64,000 nucleotides of DNA from Hymenobacter rigui (GCF_003944715.1 NZ_RWIT01000005.1:248001-312000); one strand, 5' to 3'. Positions 33,712 through 42,500 are shown, counted from the first letter of the stretch. Numbers and translations are program-made. The notes: generated by a model from the letters alone, not told the origin.

Positions 33712-34710
33712 TTACCGCTTGGCAGCGGCCAGCGCGGCTTCGCGGGCTTCCTGCTCGTGCAGGTCGCGGGGGGCATCCTCGGGGCGGCCGGGGCGGTTGC
33801 GGGCTGTGAACAGCACGTAGAGGCCGATGAACACCAGCGGGATGCTCAGCCACTGGCCCATGTTCAGAGTCATGCCCTGCTCAAACGCCACTTGGTCTTC
33901 CTTGAAGAACTCCACCACGATGCGGAACGTGAACAGCAGCACCACGAACAGCCCGAACAGCTGACCACGGGGCGTGTGCTCCTTGGTGCGGTTCCACATC
34001 GAGTACAGCACCACGAACAGGAACACGCAGAACAGCGACTCGTAGATCTGGGTGGGGTGGCGCGGCACGGCTACCTCGGTGCCGGGGGCCACGCTGCCCG
34101 TTACGGGCTGGGTTTCGTAGGCCACCTTACCATCGGGCTGGCGCACGCGCGTCACGGCCACCGAGCCGGCCGGCACGGGCTGGTCGGGGCGCGGCTCCTG
34201 CAGGTGCTCGGTGTCGCGGGGGAACACGAAGGCCCAGGGCGCAGTGGTAGGCTGGCCCACAATTTCGGAGTTCATCAGGTTGCCGATGCGGATGAGCGCG
34301 CCGCCCACGGCCACTACCAGCACAATCCGGTCGAGGGTCCAGAGCACATCAAACTTGTTGTTACGGCTGAACAGCCACACGGCGAAGATGATGCCGATGG
34401 TGGCCCCGTGCGAGGCCAGCCCGCCTTCCCAGATCTTGAAGATGCTCAGCAAATCATTCTTGTACTGGGCCCAGTCGTAGAAAAACACGTGGCCCAGGCG
34501 CGCGCCCAGCACCGTGCCCAGCAGCACGTAAATGGTGATGACATCGACCCAGCGCGGCGACACCTTCTCCGACTTGTACACGTGGCCCAGGATGAATGTG
34601 CCCACCACGAAGCCCGACATAAACAGCAGCCCGTACCAGCGCAGCGTGAGGGGCCCCAACTCGGTAATAATGGGGTTCTGATTCCAGAGAATGGCACTTA
34701 GAAAACTCAT
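33712..34710 (-). CDS. lgt: Prolipoprotein diacylglyceryl transferase
   Basis: This 332-residue inner-membrane enzyme transfers diacylglycerol from phosphatidylglycerol to the lipobox Cys of prolipoproteins. It has about seven membrane helices, the GLASHGATIG motif with a conserved His, the Lgt signature GGALIRIGNLMNSEIVG, and HPTQIYE. A polar loop of about 60 residues (PRDTEHLQEPR to PRHPTQ) is longer than in E. coli. The many lipoproteins in this window depend on it. It starts 33 bases after a toxin gene and may be co-transcribed with it. Confidence 0.95.
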   Translation of the reverse strand: MSFLSAILWNQNPIITELGPLTLRWYGLLFMSGFVVGTFILGHVYKSEKVSPRWVDVITIYVLLGTVLGARLGHVFFYDWAQYKNDLLSIFKIWEGGLASHGATIGIIFAVWLFSRNNKFDVLWTLDRIVLVVAVGGALIRIGNLMNSEIVGQPTTAPWAFVFPRDTEHLQEPRPDQPVPAGSVAVTRVRQPDGKVAYETQPVTGSVAPGTEVAVPRHPTQIYESLFCVFLFVVLYSMWNRTKEHTPRGQLFGLFVVLLFTFRIVVEFFKEDQVAFEQGMTLNMGQWLSIPLVFIGLYVLFTARNRPGRPEDAPRDLHEQEAREAALAAAKR

Positions 34711-34743
34711 ACGCAGGAAAAGTAAAAAGTCGTCGGGGGAGAG

Positions 34744-35154
34744 TTAAGAAGGAGAAGACAGCAGCTGCACGCTGCCATCCACGTACACTTTAGCCAGAAA
34801 CGGCCGGGGCGTGCGGCTGGCAAACCGGCGCAGGCGCGGCAAGGCCCGCACCACGCAGGCCGCCAGCTCGGCGCTGGTGAGGCCCTTGGCCACGATGATG
34901 AACGTGCCCGCCCCGCTGGCCAGCAGGGCCTGCTGCTCCAGCGGGTTGTAGCGGATGCGGCGCTCCTGGGTGAGTACGCACAGGCCCCGGGCCGCCACGG
35001 CCGGCAGCCACTCGGTATCGGGCGTTTCGGGGCGGAACAGGTCGGTGTGGCTCACGAAGGCCGTCTGCTGCTCTCGCAGGGCGGCCTGCACCCGCGGCAT
35101 GGCCACGGTGCGGTCGAGAAAAAATACGGGGTTAGGCTGCGGCTCCAAGCTCAT
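34744..35154 (-). CDS. VapC45-like PIN-domain toxin candidate
   Basis: This 136-residue protein has the pattern of the PIN-like VapC45 family: VFFLDRTVAMPRV near the N-terminus, TPDTEWLPAVAARGLCVLTQ, then RRIRYNPLEQQALLASGAGTF and ALPRLRRFASRTPRPFLAKV. Conserved acidic residues (LDR, DTEW) could form the metal site of an RNase. I chose the ATG at 35154 because it starts just before the conserved strand; the longer frame adds 8 unrelated residues. It overlaps the 3' end of the upstream gene by 23 bases, the usual antitoxin-toxin coupling. The family assignment is from memory of the motif pattern. Confidence 0.75.
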   Translation of the reverse strand: MSLEPQPNPVFFLDRTVAMPRVQAALREQQTAFVSHTDLFRPETPDTEWLPAVAARGLCVLTQERRIRYNPLEQQALLASGAGTFIIVAKGLTSAELAACVVRALPRLRRFASRTPRPFLAKVYVDGSVQLLSSPS

Positions 35155-35875
35155 AACGAATTGCTTCTTCCACGGCACGGGTAGTCAGGCCGAATTCCTC
35201 GGCAATGGCGCGCACCGAATCACCGGCGCGGTACAGGCCCACCACCACGTCCACGGGCACGTAGTTTTCGGTGAGTACGGGCCGGCCGAAGGCAATGGTG
35301 GGGTCGACGGCAATGAGGGTTGGCAGGCCTTCCGGCGCGAAGCCCGGCCCGCTGCCGTACACCGGAAACAGGCGCAGCGGAAACCCGTCGGGCGCCCGCT
35401 CGATGCGGCGCAAATAGGCTTCCACCAGCTGGCGAATGGTCATCTGGCCCCGGCGGGAGGCGTTGATGAGCAGGTTCTCATCTTCCAGCGCCCGCACAAA
35501 TAAATCCACGCCGTCGGTTTCAAACTGGTGCTGGGCCAGCGGATGCTCGGCCTGTAGCTCCTGGCGCACAAACTGCACCGCGTGGCGCACCCGCTGCAGC
35601 GAAATACCGTGCTGGTGCCGGATGGCGGCCAGCACGTGCACCTCTACCAGGTTCAAAAACGACAGGCCCTCTGCGCTGGCCGGCTGCACCAGGGCATCGT
35701 CGGCGCGCGTCCAGGCCTGCACGGTGGTAGCCGCCAGCCCCGTCAGGTGGGCCACCTGCCGCGCCGAGTACACCGGCAGCCGGTAGGCCTCGCGTTCCTG
35801 GTATAGTTGAGTCAGACTGCTTGCCGTCACGTTGCTGTTCAGAGTTGAGCTACGAAAGTACAGGGTTTGCGGCAT
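35132..35875 (-). CDS. VapB45-like / DUF433-type antitoxin candidate
   Basis: This 247-residue protein has an N-terminal MerR-like DNA-binding region (YSARQVAHLTGLAATTVQAW). Its C-terminal half contains a DUF433-type HTH (VVVGLYRAGDSVRAIAEEF, LTTRAVEEAIRYEL). Proteins with this layout precede PIN-like toxins in many bacteria and would bind both the toxin and their own promoter. The 23-base overlap with the toxin gene supports coupling. Its position in front of lgt means that autoregulation could affect lgt. Confidence 0.75.
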   Translation of the reverse strand: MPQTLYFRSSTLNSNVTASSLTQLYQEREAYRLPVYSARQVAHLTGLAATTVQAWTRADDALVQPASAEGLSFLNLVEVHVLAAIRHQHGISLQRVRHAVQFVRQELQAEHPLAQHQFETDGVDLFVRALEDENLLINASRRGQMTIRQLVEAYLRRIERAPDGFPLRLFPVYGSGPGFAPEGLPTLIAVDPTIAFGRPVLTENYVPVDVVVGLYRAGDSVRAIAEEFGLTTRAVEEAIRYELGAAA

Positions 35876-35925
35876 AACCGGTACCCGCTGTCAGCGCATA
35901 GGAAGCAGTAAGCGGAACCAGCCTT

Positions 35926-35954
35926 TTCAGAAGTGGCAAAGAGCCACCTCTGAA
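35926..35954 (-). terminator. Hairpin after nadE
   Basis: Arms TTCAGAAGTGGC / GCCACCTCTGAA (one mismatch) with a 5-nt loop lie about 70 bases beyond the nadE stop on the minus strand. There is only a short pyrimidine tract after it. Confidence 0.5.
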
Positions 35955-35968
35955 CTCATCTAAAAGCA

Positions 35969-35993
35969 TCATTCCGAGCCCCGCGAGGAATGA
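35969..35993. repeat. Short REP-like palindrome F
   Basis: TCATTCC-11-GGAATGA, on the minus strand GTCATTCCTCGCGGGGCTCG..., starts with GTCAT like the larger palindromes in this window. It lies between nadE and the antitoxin gene. Confidence 0.5.
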
Positions 35994-36022
35994 CGGGTTG
36001 TTTAGGTCTTGCCAGCCTCCAC

Positions 36023-37957
36023 TTACAGCGCGTTCAGCTCCTGGGTGAAGCCGCCGCTCAGGATGGGGAAGCGCAGCCAGGAACGCGGGTCCACGTTGTA
36101 GTCGTCGAGGTGGAAGGCGGGGGCGTACCGCTCGCGCTTCCACTGGTTGCGGCTCCAGAGCGAGTAGAAGCGCTTCACGTAGGTTTTGAGTTGCTCGGCG
36201 TCGGCGACGGGGTCCTCCTGTACCAGCTTAGCCAGCACCTGCCGGGGGCTGAGCCGGTCGTAGAAGGCCAGCCGCTCGATGCGGTTGAGCAGCGGGTAGG
36301 GCATCAGGTCCCGCTCGTCGGTTTGCTTGTCTTCGAGGGGCCGCAGCTCGGCGGTGGGCTGCAAAGCATTCACGTGGCGCAGGGCGGGGTAGTTCAATTC
36401 CGCTTCGGCCCAGCGCAGCCACTGCTTCACAAAGGCCTTGTCCACGCCGGCAATGGGCGAAATGGAGCCGGCCGTGTCGCCGTCCATGGTGCAGTAGCCC
36501 ACGCTGGCCTCCGAGCGGTTGGAGGTGGTCATTAGCAGGCAGTTCTGCACGTTGGCCAGCAGCCAGATGCCGGGAGCCCGCACCCGGGCCTGAATATTTT
36601 GCAGCGCCAAGTCGTCGGTCTGCCAGGTCAGCTCGCGGCCCAGCGCGTGCTCAATCTTGCCCACGTAGCCGGTCACCTCTTCGTCAATGGTCCAGTCATA
36701 GAACACGGCCCCGATGGAATCGGCCAGCTCTTTGGCCGAGTTGAACGTGTCGTCGGAGGAGTTGACGGTGCCCTGGTAGGCGCAGGTGAGCAGGCGGCGG
36801 GTGAGCTCGTTATTCGTTGTTCGTTGTTCGTTGTTCGGTTCCGTTACTGAGGCATCCTGGGGACCGGGAGCAGCTTGGTCAGCAACAGGGGCCACGGGGC
36901 CAGCCAGCTGCTGAATTTCTTCGGCCGTAAAGCAGCCGGCCCGGCGCATGAACTCGGCGGTACCCAGCTCGGCGGTACCCAGGCGCACCATCTCGGCCAC
37001 GGCCACGGCGCACATGCAGGAGTCGGCACCGCCGCTGAGGCTCAACACGAAGCCTCGGCTGCGGGCCTTACGCATGTAGTCGAACAGCGCCAGACTCAGG
37101 GCCTGGTTCAGTTCCCGGTACTCGTCGGGCGCAGGCAGGGGCACAATTTCGGCGGCTGGCTCCAGGAGCTGGCTGAAATCCACGTCCACGTACTCCATGT
37201 CCACTTCCTTGAAGCTCATGAGCTGGTTGCGCAGCAGCAAATGGCCGTTGCGGGCCACCAGAATTTCGCCGTCATAGATCATGCGGCCGGCCTCGTTGCC
37301 CAGCAGGTTGGCGTAGAGGTAGGTGCAGCGGAAGTTGCGCGAAGCCTCCGTCACGAGGTGGTAGCGCACGTCGGTCTTACTCATGGCGAAGTGAGAGGCC
37401 GAAGGATTTACAATCAGATCCACCCGGCCCACGAGGCGGCAGGCGGGCCGTACGTCGTCGGGCCGCCACGCATCCTCGCAGATTTCAAACCCGAACTTCA
37501 CGCCCTGGTGCTCAAAAATCATGTCGCCCAAAGCCCACTCCTCCCCTTCCCACTGCACCGTGGTGGTTTCGCCGGCCGGCCAGGGGTGGAAAAAGCGGGG
37601 CTCGTAGTGAACACCGTCGTTGGCCAGAAACTGCTTGGCCGCGAAGCCCAGAATCTGCCCGTCGCGCAGCACGGCGGCCGTGTTGTAGGTGCGCCCGTTC
37701 AGCCGCACCGGCAGCCCCACCACCACGCAAATGCCGTCCGTCCAAGGCCGCACCTGTTGCAGATACCCCAACGCGGCTTCGGGCAGCCAGTCGCTCAGAA
37801 ATAGGTCCTCGCAGCCGTAGCCCGTCAGGCACAGCTCGGGCAGGCACAGCAGCTCTACCCCGGCGGCCTTGGCCTGAGTAATGGCCTGCTGAATGGTGCG
37901 CAGGTTGTGGGTCCAGTCGAAGGGTATCTGGTTAAGGGCGGCGCCGGCTATTCGCAT
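36023..37957 (-). CDS. nadE: Glutamine-dependent NAD+ synthetase
   Basis: This 644-residue two-domain enzyme makes NAD+ from deamido-NAD+, ATP and glutamine. The N-terminal nitrilase-type amidase has the Glu in LLCLPELCLTGYG and the Cys in FGFEICEDAW. The C-terminal synthetase has the P-loop SLSGGADSCMCAVAV and the later MTTSNRSEASVGYCTMDGD. The ATG at 37957 (MRIAGAALNQIPFDW) fits other NadE proteins; an upstream start would add 13 residues. Between the P-loop and the TCAYQGT block there is a non-conserved stretch of about 45 residues that includes a translated heptamer repeat (NNEQRTTNNE). Confidence 0.95.
   Translation of the reverse strand: MRIAGAALNQIPFDWTHNLRTIQQAITQAKAAGVELLCLPELCLTGYGCEDLFLSDWLPEAALGYLQQVRPWTDGICVVVGLPVRLNGRTYNTAAVLRDGQILGFAAKQFLANDGVHYEPRFFHPWPAGETTTVQWEGEEWALGDMIFEHQGVKFGFEICEDAWRPDDVRPACRLVGRVDLIVNPSASHFAMSKTDVRYHLVTEASRNFRCTYLYANLLGNEAGRMIYDGEILVARNGHLLLRNQLMSFKEVDMEYVDVDFSQLLEPAAEIVPLPAPDEYRELNQALSLALFDYMRKARSRGFVLSLSGGADSCMCAVAVAEMVRLGTAELGTAEFMRRAGCFTAEEIQQLAGPVAPVADQAAPGPQDASVTEPNNEQRTTNNELTRRLLTCAYQGTVNSSDDTFNSAKELADSIGAVFYDWTIDEEVTGYVGKIEHALGRELTWQTDDLALQNIQARVRAPGIWLLANVQNCLLMTTSNRSEASVGYCTMDGDTAGSISPIAGVDKAFVKQWLRWAEAELNYPALRHVNALQPTAELRPLEDKQTDERDLMPYPLLNRIERLAFYDRLSPRQVLAKLVQEDPVADAEQLKTYVKRFYSLWSRNQWKRERYAPAFHLDDYNVDPRSWLRFPILSGGFTQELNAL
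36808..36835. repeat. Four heptamer repeats inside nadE
   Basis: Four tandem 7-bp units (CGTTATT then three CGTTGTT) lie within the nadE reading frame. Because 7 is not a multiple of 3, gain or loss of one unit would shift the frame. Confidence 0.9.
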
Positions 37958-38067
37958 GGGTTCGGGTGGAAGGTTCGTTCTGCAAAACAACTCCATTTCC
38001 CCGGATTGGGTTACAGCCCGGCTCTACCCTCGCCCCTGCATCACACTGCACTAATCGGGCACTACCG

Positions 38068-39246
38068 CTAGTTAGAAGCAACAGGCATGCGGCGGCCTTG
38101 ACTATCCACTGCTTCCAGCTTGCCGCCTTCCAGCCATAGTGCCTGCAATGGTTCCTGCGCATCCGTGCGCTCCTGGTGGGGCAGATCAATGGCTAGCACC
38201 CGCCCGCCGTACATAGCTGTAATTTCCGATACCGGCGTGTGCCCAATGATTAGCCGACTGGCCCCGTACTGCCGTAGCATCTGCTCAAGCGTGGCCTCAG
38301 GGACTTCCCGCTGGGCAATTCCGCGGTACCAATCCGGGCTGAGAGGCGGCCGATTCACCAGCCGCTCCTGGCGCGTGAGCGTCGTGTCGGTGGCCGGTTT
38401 CTGCAGATACGCTCTGGCTATGGCGTTCAACTGCTCCAGGGACAGGTGCTGGGCCGCCACTTCCGGACTCAGCCCGCCGTGTACCAGCAGGGAGTTGCCA
38501 ACTTTCTCCACCACGTTTTTGGTGCGCAGCCACTGGCCTAGTACCGTTTGGGGGCCGTACCACTGTTCGTAGGGCCATTGCAAGGTATCGGCGTTGATGC
38601 GGTACTTGCGCCGCACATATTTGAAATGGCCCGTGAGGTTCATCCGCTCGTGGTTACCCAAAATGAAGTGCACTTTCCCCCCGGCCGCCGCCGCTTCAGC
38701 TTCCAGCTTATAGATCAGCCAGAGGCACTCCGTTACGTTCACGCCCCGGTCAAAAAAGTCGCCCAGCAGCACCAGATGGCCTTGGCCAAACGCCCAGCGC
38801 AATTCTTTATCAACCACCCCACTGCCCCACAGTAAAGCCTCAAACCCCGCAAAATTTCCTTCGATATCCGACAGCACCAGCATCTTTTCGGGCAGCGGAT
38901 ACGTGGCGGGCTCCGGCTGAGCCGCGGCACGGAGCAAAACCGAAAAGACTTGCCCGGCTTCCGGCACGTAGCAACGTATCCGCTGGCCGGCAATGGCCGG
39001 CAACGTATCCTGGTGCAGGCGGTAACCGGTAGCGTGAGGCTCAATTTGCCGCAATACTCCTTGCGTACCGGCATAGCTTATCCAAGGCCCATCCGCTGAG
39101 AAGCCCGACTTATCGGAATTAGGCCCTTTCACTGACCAGTAAGGCAGGAAATAAAATTTGTCTATGTATCCCAGGGCAATCAGCGCCACACCGCCTACGC
39201 AGTACAACACATAGATGAGTAGCGTGATAAGTAGTGCCTTTTTCAA
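38068..39246 (-). CDS. Calcineurin-like metallophosphoesterase, membrane-anchored
   Basis: This 392-residue protein has one N-terminal membrane helix (ALLITLLIYVLYCVGGVALI). All the metallophosphoesterase motifs follow in order: LSDIEGNF, GDFFDRG, ILGNHERMN, LVHGGLSP and IIGHTPVSE. It probably hydrolyses a phosphoester outside the cytoplasm or at the membrane; the substrate is unknown. The GDFFDRG/GNHE spacing resembles Shewanella-type or PPP-family phosphatases. The start is a TTG at 39246: an in-frame stop lies five codons upstream and no ATG precedes the membrane helix. Confidence 0.88.
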   Translation of the reverse strand: MKKALLITLLIYVLYCVGGVALIALGYIDKFYFLPYWSVKGPNSDKSGFSADGPWISYAGTQGVLRQIEPHATGYRLHQDTLPAIAGQRIRCYVPEAGQVFSVLLRAAAQPEPATYPLPEKMLVLSDIEGNFAGFEALLWGSGVVDKELRWAFGQGHLVLLGDFFDRGVNVTECLWLIYKLEAEAAAAGGKVHFILGNHERMNLTGHFKYVRRKYRINADTLQWPYEQWYGPQTVLGQWLRTKNVVEKVGNSLLVHGGLSPEVAAQHLSLEQLNAIARAYLQKPATDTTLTRQERLVNRPPLSPDWYRGIAQREVPEATLEQMLRQYGASRLIIGHTPVSEITAMYGGRVLAIDLPHQERTDAQEPLQALWLEGGKLEAVDSQGRRMPVASN

Positions 39247-39306
39247 TTGCTTTAGACTTTATGACAGAATAATCAGTCTTAAAGATATACCGCCCCTTCT
39301 CAAACC

Positions 39307-39362
39307 ACCGCGTCCTCTGTGAGCTACACTGTGATATCAAGGTAGCCTGCAGAGGACGCGGT
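39307..39362 (-). repeat. Hairpin between rnc and the phosphoesterase gene
   Basis: 13-bp arms ACCGCGTCCTCTG / CAGAGGACGCGGT with an inner AGCTAC/GTAGC pairing lie just after the rnc stop on the minus strand. It may be a terminator or a small palindromic repeat. Confidence 0.6.
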
Positions 39363-39386
39363 AATTTGCGCAGAAGATTCAGGGTT

Positions 39387-40136
39387 CTACACCCCCAGCG
39401 TTTCCAGTGCCCGTTCGGCGGCTAATTGCTCGGCCTGCTTTTTGGAGAGGCCCATGCCCACGGCCACCGGGTTTTCATCAACCACTACCGTGGCCGAAAA
39501 CTCCATTACGCCGCCGGGGCGGGCTTCGCCGGTGAGGTCGTAGCGCAGATTTTTGCCGTTGCGCTGGGCCCACTCAATCAGCTTGCTCTTGAAGTTGGTG
39601 GTCGTCTGGGTCATGGCCTTCACATCCACATAGGGCTTAATGAGGCGGCTGAGCACAAACTTGCGGGCCGTTTTGTAGCCCTGGTCGAGGTACACGGCCC
39701 CTACCAGCGCCTCCAGGGCGTTGCCGTTCACGGAGCGCGACCGGGCGGCGCGGCCCTGGGCGGCATCCAGCTGCACCAGCTTATCCAGCCCAATTTTGAG
39801 GGCAATAGCGTTGAGGCTTTCCCGGTTCACGATGCGGCTGCGCATCTCCGTCAGGAAGCCTTCCTGCTCGTAGGGGAACTTGCGAAACAGGTACTCGGCC
39901 ACCACCGTGCCCAGCACGGCGTCGCCGAGGAACTCCAGCCGCTCGTTGCTTTGGTGGCGGGCCTGCTCGCCCTGCTGGCGCACCACCGAGGAGTGCGTAA
40001 ACGCCAGCTGGTACAGGCGCACATTGTCGGGCGTGTGCCCCGTGAGGGTGGCAATAGCCTGCCGAAAAGCCCGGTCACGGCCCAGCAGTCGGCGGAAAAA
40101 ACCGAATAGCGGCAGGGGCTGACCGGGCTTTGGCAT
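39387..40136 (-). CDS. rnc: Ribonuclease III
   Basis: This 249-residue endonuclease cuts double-stranded RNA during rRNA processing and mRNA turnover. The catalytic domain has the signature ERLEFLGDAVL and the second acidic motif NALEALVGAVYLDQGY. The double-stranded RNA-binding domain occupies the last 70 or so residues, from FKSKLIEWAQRNGK to the KKQAEQLAAERALE helix. It follows acpP and fabF on the same strand, the usual Bacteroidota arrangement. The spacer from fabF is a repeat-rich palindrome. Confidence 0.96.
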   Translation of the reverse strand: MPKPGQPLPLFGFFRRLLGRDRAFRQAIATLTGHTPDNVRLYQLAFTHSSVVRQQGEQARHQSNERLEFLGDAVLGTVVAEYLFRKFPYEQEGFLTEMRSRIVNRESLNAIALKIGLDKLVQLDAAQGRAARSRSVNGNALEALVGAVYLDQGYKTARKFVLSRLIKPYVDVKAMTQTTTNFKSKLIEWAQRNGKNLRYDLTGEARPGGVMEFSATVVVDENPVAVGMGLSKKQAEQLAAERALETLGV

Positions 40137-40257
40137 CTTATCTAATGTGATAAATGTGGGTGAATATGTTGAATGTGCGAGGTTGAACTACCGGGCTGTC
40201 AGCCGTAGCCAATCAGCCTTCCTTTCACCTTTCGCACATTGCATCACACGTTCCACA
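40137..40257. repeat. Imperfect repeat palindrome in the fabF-rnc spacer
   Basis: The spacer joins the fabF stop to the rnc start. One side is built of CACATT-containing units (GCACATT, CCACATT, TCACATT) and the other side contains their complements (AATGTGG, AATGTGC). The two arms could pair over about 35 bases with mismatches. The unit length is less regular than in the other spacers. Confidence 0.55.
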
Positions 40258-41511
40258 TTATTCAGAGATTTTGCGGAAGATGACGGACGTGTTGTGCCCG
40301 CCGAACCCGAAGGTGTTGCTCATGGCCACGTTCACCTCGCGGGCCTGGGCCTTGTTGAACGTGAAGTTCAGCTTGGGATCCAGCTCCGGGTCGTCGGTGA
40401 AGTGGTTGATGGTGGGGGGCACCATGTTATGCTGCATGGCCAGGATGCAGGCCACGGCCTCAATGGCTCCGGCCCCGCCCAGCAGGTGGCCCGTCATGCT
40501 CTTGGTAGAGCTGATATTCAGGTCGTAAGCATGCTCACCGAACACCTTCTGAATGGCCTTCACCTCCGCCCCGTCGCCCAGCGGGGTGCTGGTGCCGTGG
40601 GTGTTGATGTAGTCCACGTCAGCGGGCGAAATACCGGCGTCGCGCAGGGCGTTCTGCATTACCAGCACTACGCCGTTACCCTCGGGGTCGGGGGCCGTAA
40701 TGTGGTAGGCATCGGCCGACATACCGCCGCCGATCAGCTCGGCGTAGATTTTAGCGCCGCGAGCCTTGGCGTGCTCGTACTCCTCCAGAATCAGCGAGGC
40801 CGCGCCTTCACCCAGCACAAACCCGTCACGCTCCTTATCGTAGGGGCGGGAGGCTTGCTCGGGGGCGTCGTTCCGCTCGCTCATGGCCTTGAGGGCGTTG
40901 AAGCCGCCCACCCCCGATTCGGTGATGGCCGCTTCCGAGCCCCCGGTTACCACTACATCGGCCATGTTCAGGCGGATGTAGTTGAAGGCCGAGATGATGG
41001 AGTCAGAGGAAGACGCGCAGGCCGAGGTGGTCACGAAGTTCGGGCCCCGGAATTTGTGGCGGATGGAGATGTTGCCCGACGCGCTGTCGGCAATCATCTT
41101 CGGAATGAAGAACGGGTTGAAGCGGGGTGTGCCGTCGCCGTTGGCGAAGTTGATGCACTCGGCCTGCAGGGAGGTCAGTCCTCCAATGCCAGAGCCCCAG
41201 ATAACGCCGACCCGGTCTTTATCAATACCTTCTTCATCCAGGCGGGCATCCTTGATGGCCTCATCAGCGGCAATCAGGGCGAACTGGGTGAAGATGTCCA
41301 TTTTCCGGCCCTCCTTGGTGGGGAAGTAGGTATCCGGGTTGTAGTTCTTCACTTCGCAGGCGAAGCGAGTCTTGAACTTGCTGGCATCGAAACGGGTGAT
41401 GGGGGCGGCCCCACTCACGCCGGCTTGCAGGCCCTCCCAATAAGCGGGGGCGGTGTTTCCCAGCGGGGTAATGGCACCCAGGCCGGTCACGACAACTCTC
41501 CGAAGAGACAT
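40258..41511 (-). CDS. fabF: 3-oxoacyl-[acyl-carrier-protein] synthase II
   Basis: This 417-residue condensing enzyme extends acyl-ACP with malonyl-ACP in fatty acid synthesis. The catalytic Cys is C165 in TTSACASSSDS, and the two His are H305 in NTHGTSTPLGD and H342 in SMTGHLLGGAGA. The N-terminus RRVVVTGLGAITPLGN is typical of FabF, and KAS II length is exact. It lies between acpP and rnc and is transcribed with them. Confidence 0.97.
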   Translation of the reverse strand: MSLRRVVVTGLGAITPLGNTAPAYWEGLQAGVSGAAPITRFDASKFKTRFACEVKNYNPDTYFPTKEGRKMDIFTQFALIAADEAIKDARLDEEGIDKDRVGVIWGSGIGGLTSLQAECINFANGDGTPRFNPFFIPKMIADSASGNISIRHKFRGPNFVTTSACASSSDSIISAFNYIRLNMADVVVTGGSEAAITESGVGGFNALKAMSERNDAPEQASRPYDKERDGFVLGEGAASLILEEYEHAKARGAKIYAELIGGGMSADAYHITAPDPEGNGVVLVMQNALRDAGISPADVDYINTHGTSTPLGDGAEVKAIQKVFGEHAYDLNISSTKSMTGHLLGGAGAIEAVACILAMQHNMVPPTINHFTDDPELDPKLNFTFNKAQAREVNVAMSNTFGFGGHNTSVIFRKISE

Positions 41512-41560
41512 AGGCTGGCTCAGAGAAGCGAAAGAAAGGAATTCACTAGAAAAGCAAAAC

Positions 41561-41676
41561 GGCCGGCGGCAGGCCGGCCGGTAAGCAACTGTAGTAGTTA
41601 GTGCTTAGTTGCTAGTGCTTAGGCTGCACCAGAGCTATCCAGGCACTACGCACTAACAACTAAGCACTAACAACTA
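41561..41676. repeat. Heptamer-repeat palindrome in the acpP-fabF spacer
   Basis: The left arm (41595-41622) is four heptamers: TAGTTAG, TGCTTAG, TTGCTAG, TGCTTAG. The right arm (41653-41676) is CTAACAA, CTAAGCA, CTAACAA, CTA and ends on the acpP stop codon. The arms are complementary with few mismatches. A separate GC-rich hairpin, CGGCCGGC-5-GCCGGCCG, lies at about 41561-41581 on the fabF side. Confidence 0.85.
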
Positions 41677-41910
41677 TTTAGCGTGCTCTTCGAGGTAGCT
41701 GATAGCCTGGCCCACGGTGCCGATGTTCTCAGCCTGATCGTCTGGAATAGACACGTTGAATTCTTTTTCGAATTCCATGATCAGCTCAACGGTATCGAGC
41801 GAGTCAGCGCCCAGATCGTTGGTGAAGGAAGCCTCCGGGGTAACTTCCGAAGCCTCTACGCCGAGTTTATCGATGATGATGGCCTTTACTTTTTCTGCAA
41901 TTTCAGACAT
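41674..41910 (-). CDS. acpP: Acyl carrier protein
   Basis: This 78-residue acidic four-helix protein carries growing acyl chains on a phosphopantetheine arm attached to the Ser in [13 protein letters not shown]. Length and sequence are standard for housekeeping AcpP. It is the first gene of acpP-fabF-rnc and is divergent from the IPExxxVDY gene. Its TAG stop lies inside the adjacent heptamer repeat. Confidence 0.97.
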   Translation of the reverse strand: MSEIAEKVKAIIIDKLGVEASEVTPEASFTNDLGADSLDTVELIMEFEKEFNVSIPDDQAENIGTVGQAISYLEEHAK

Positions 41911-42016
41911 TTCCGTGGGGGTTTAAGGAAAACTCGGCACAAATAACACCATCTTCGCTAACATTGTCAAACTTCCTCCCCCTAATCTTCCCGGTGCAAG
42001 ATTATGGCCGGGGGTG

Positions 42017-42047
42017 TTTCGCCGGGGTACTATGGTGCCTATTTTTG
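42017..42047 (+). promoter_or_regulatory. Candidate promoter of the IPExxxVDY gene
   Basis: TTTC (42017-42020), a 19-bp spacer and TATTTTTG (42040-42047) fit the Bacteroidota sigma-ABfr pattern TTTG-N19-TAnnTTTG with one mismatch in the -33 box. The ATG follows 24 bases later. Confidence 0.6.
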
Positions 42048-42071
42048 CGTTTCCTTTCCTTTGCCCCGCTT

Positions 42072-42500
42072 ATGAAAACCCTTACGCTGGATGTGGAGTA
42101 CGACTGCGACTTCGACCTGTTCGGGCTCGTTTCGTCCAGCCGGGAGCACACGCTGGCCTGGGTGCTCAACCGGGCGCTGCACCTGCGCTTGGTAAAGCAG
42201 CAAGACCTGATTTACGACCTGCTGCACAAGGGCCGCCTCGTTATCAGCAACTATCTGCACGCCACGGAGCACTACACGCTGCGCCTGCTGCGCAACCGGT
42301 CCGTCGACCCTTCCCCCCTGAAAAAGCCTTTTCTTGCTCCCGATATCCGGGAATACGACTATCTGCTGCAGGTAAGTGCCGGCATGGTGAGCCACTCGCC
42401 GGAGGAACTGCTGGTGCAGCTTTCGGCCCTCCCCGAAGTCCAATTGGTCAGCCAGGTTGACCCGAATGACCTTAAATTCAAAGAAAATCTGCTCTTTTGA
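42072..42500 (+). CDS. IPExxxVDY-family protein
   Basis: This 142-residue cytosolic protein belongs to a small Bacteroidota family named for a conserved IPExxxVDY motif. Here the motif reads APDIREYDY, so only P, D and Y are exact. Other conserved parts are FDLFGLVSSSREHTLAW and the C-terminal DPNDLKFKENLLF. The function of the family is unknown. I chose ATG 42072 because the conserved N-terminus MKTLTLDVEYDCDFDL starts there. It lies between the acp-fab-rnc operon and pyk, as in many relatives. Confidence 0.85.
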   Translation: MKTLTLDVEYDCDFDLFGLVSSSREHTLAWVLNRALHLRLVKQQDLIYDLLHKGRLVISNYLHATEHYTLRLLRNRSVDPSPLKKPFLAPDIREYDYLLQVSAGMVSHSPEELLVQLSALPEVQLVSQVDPNDLKFKENLLF

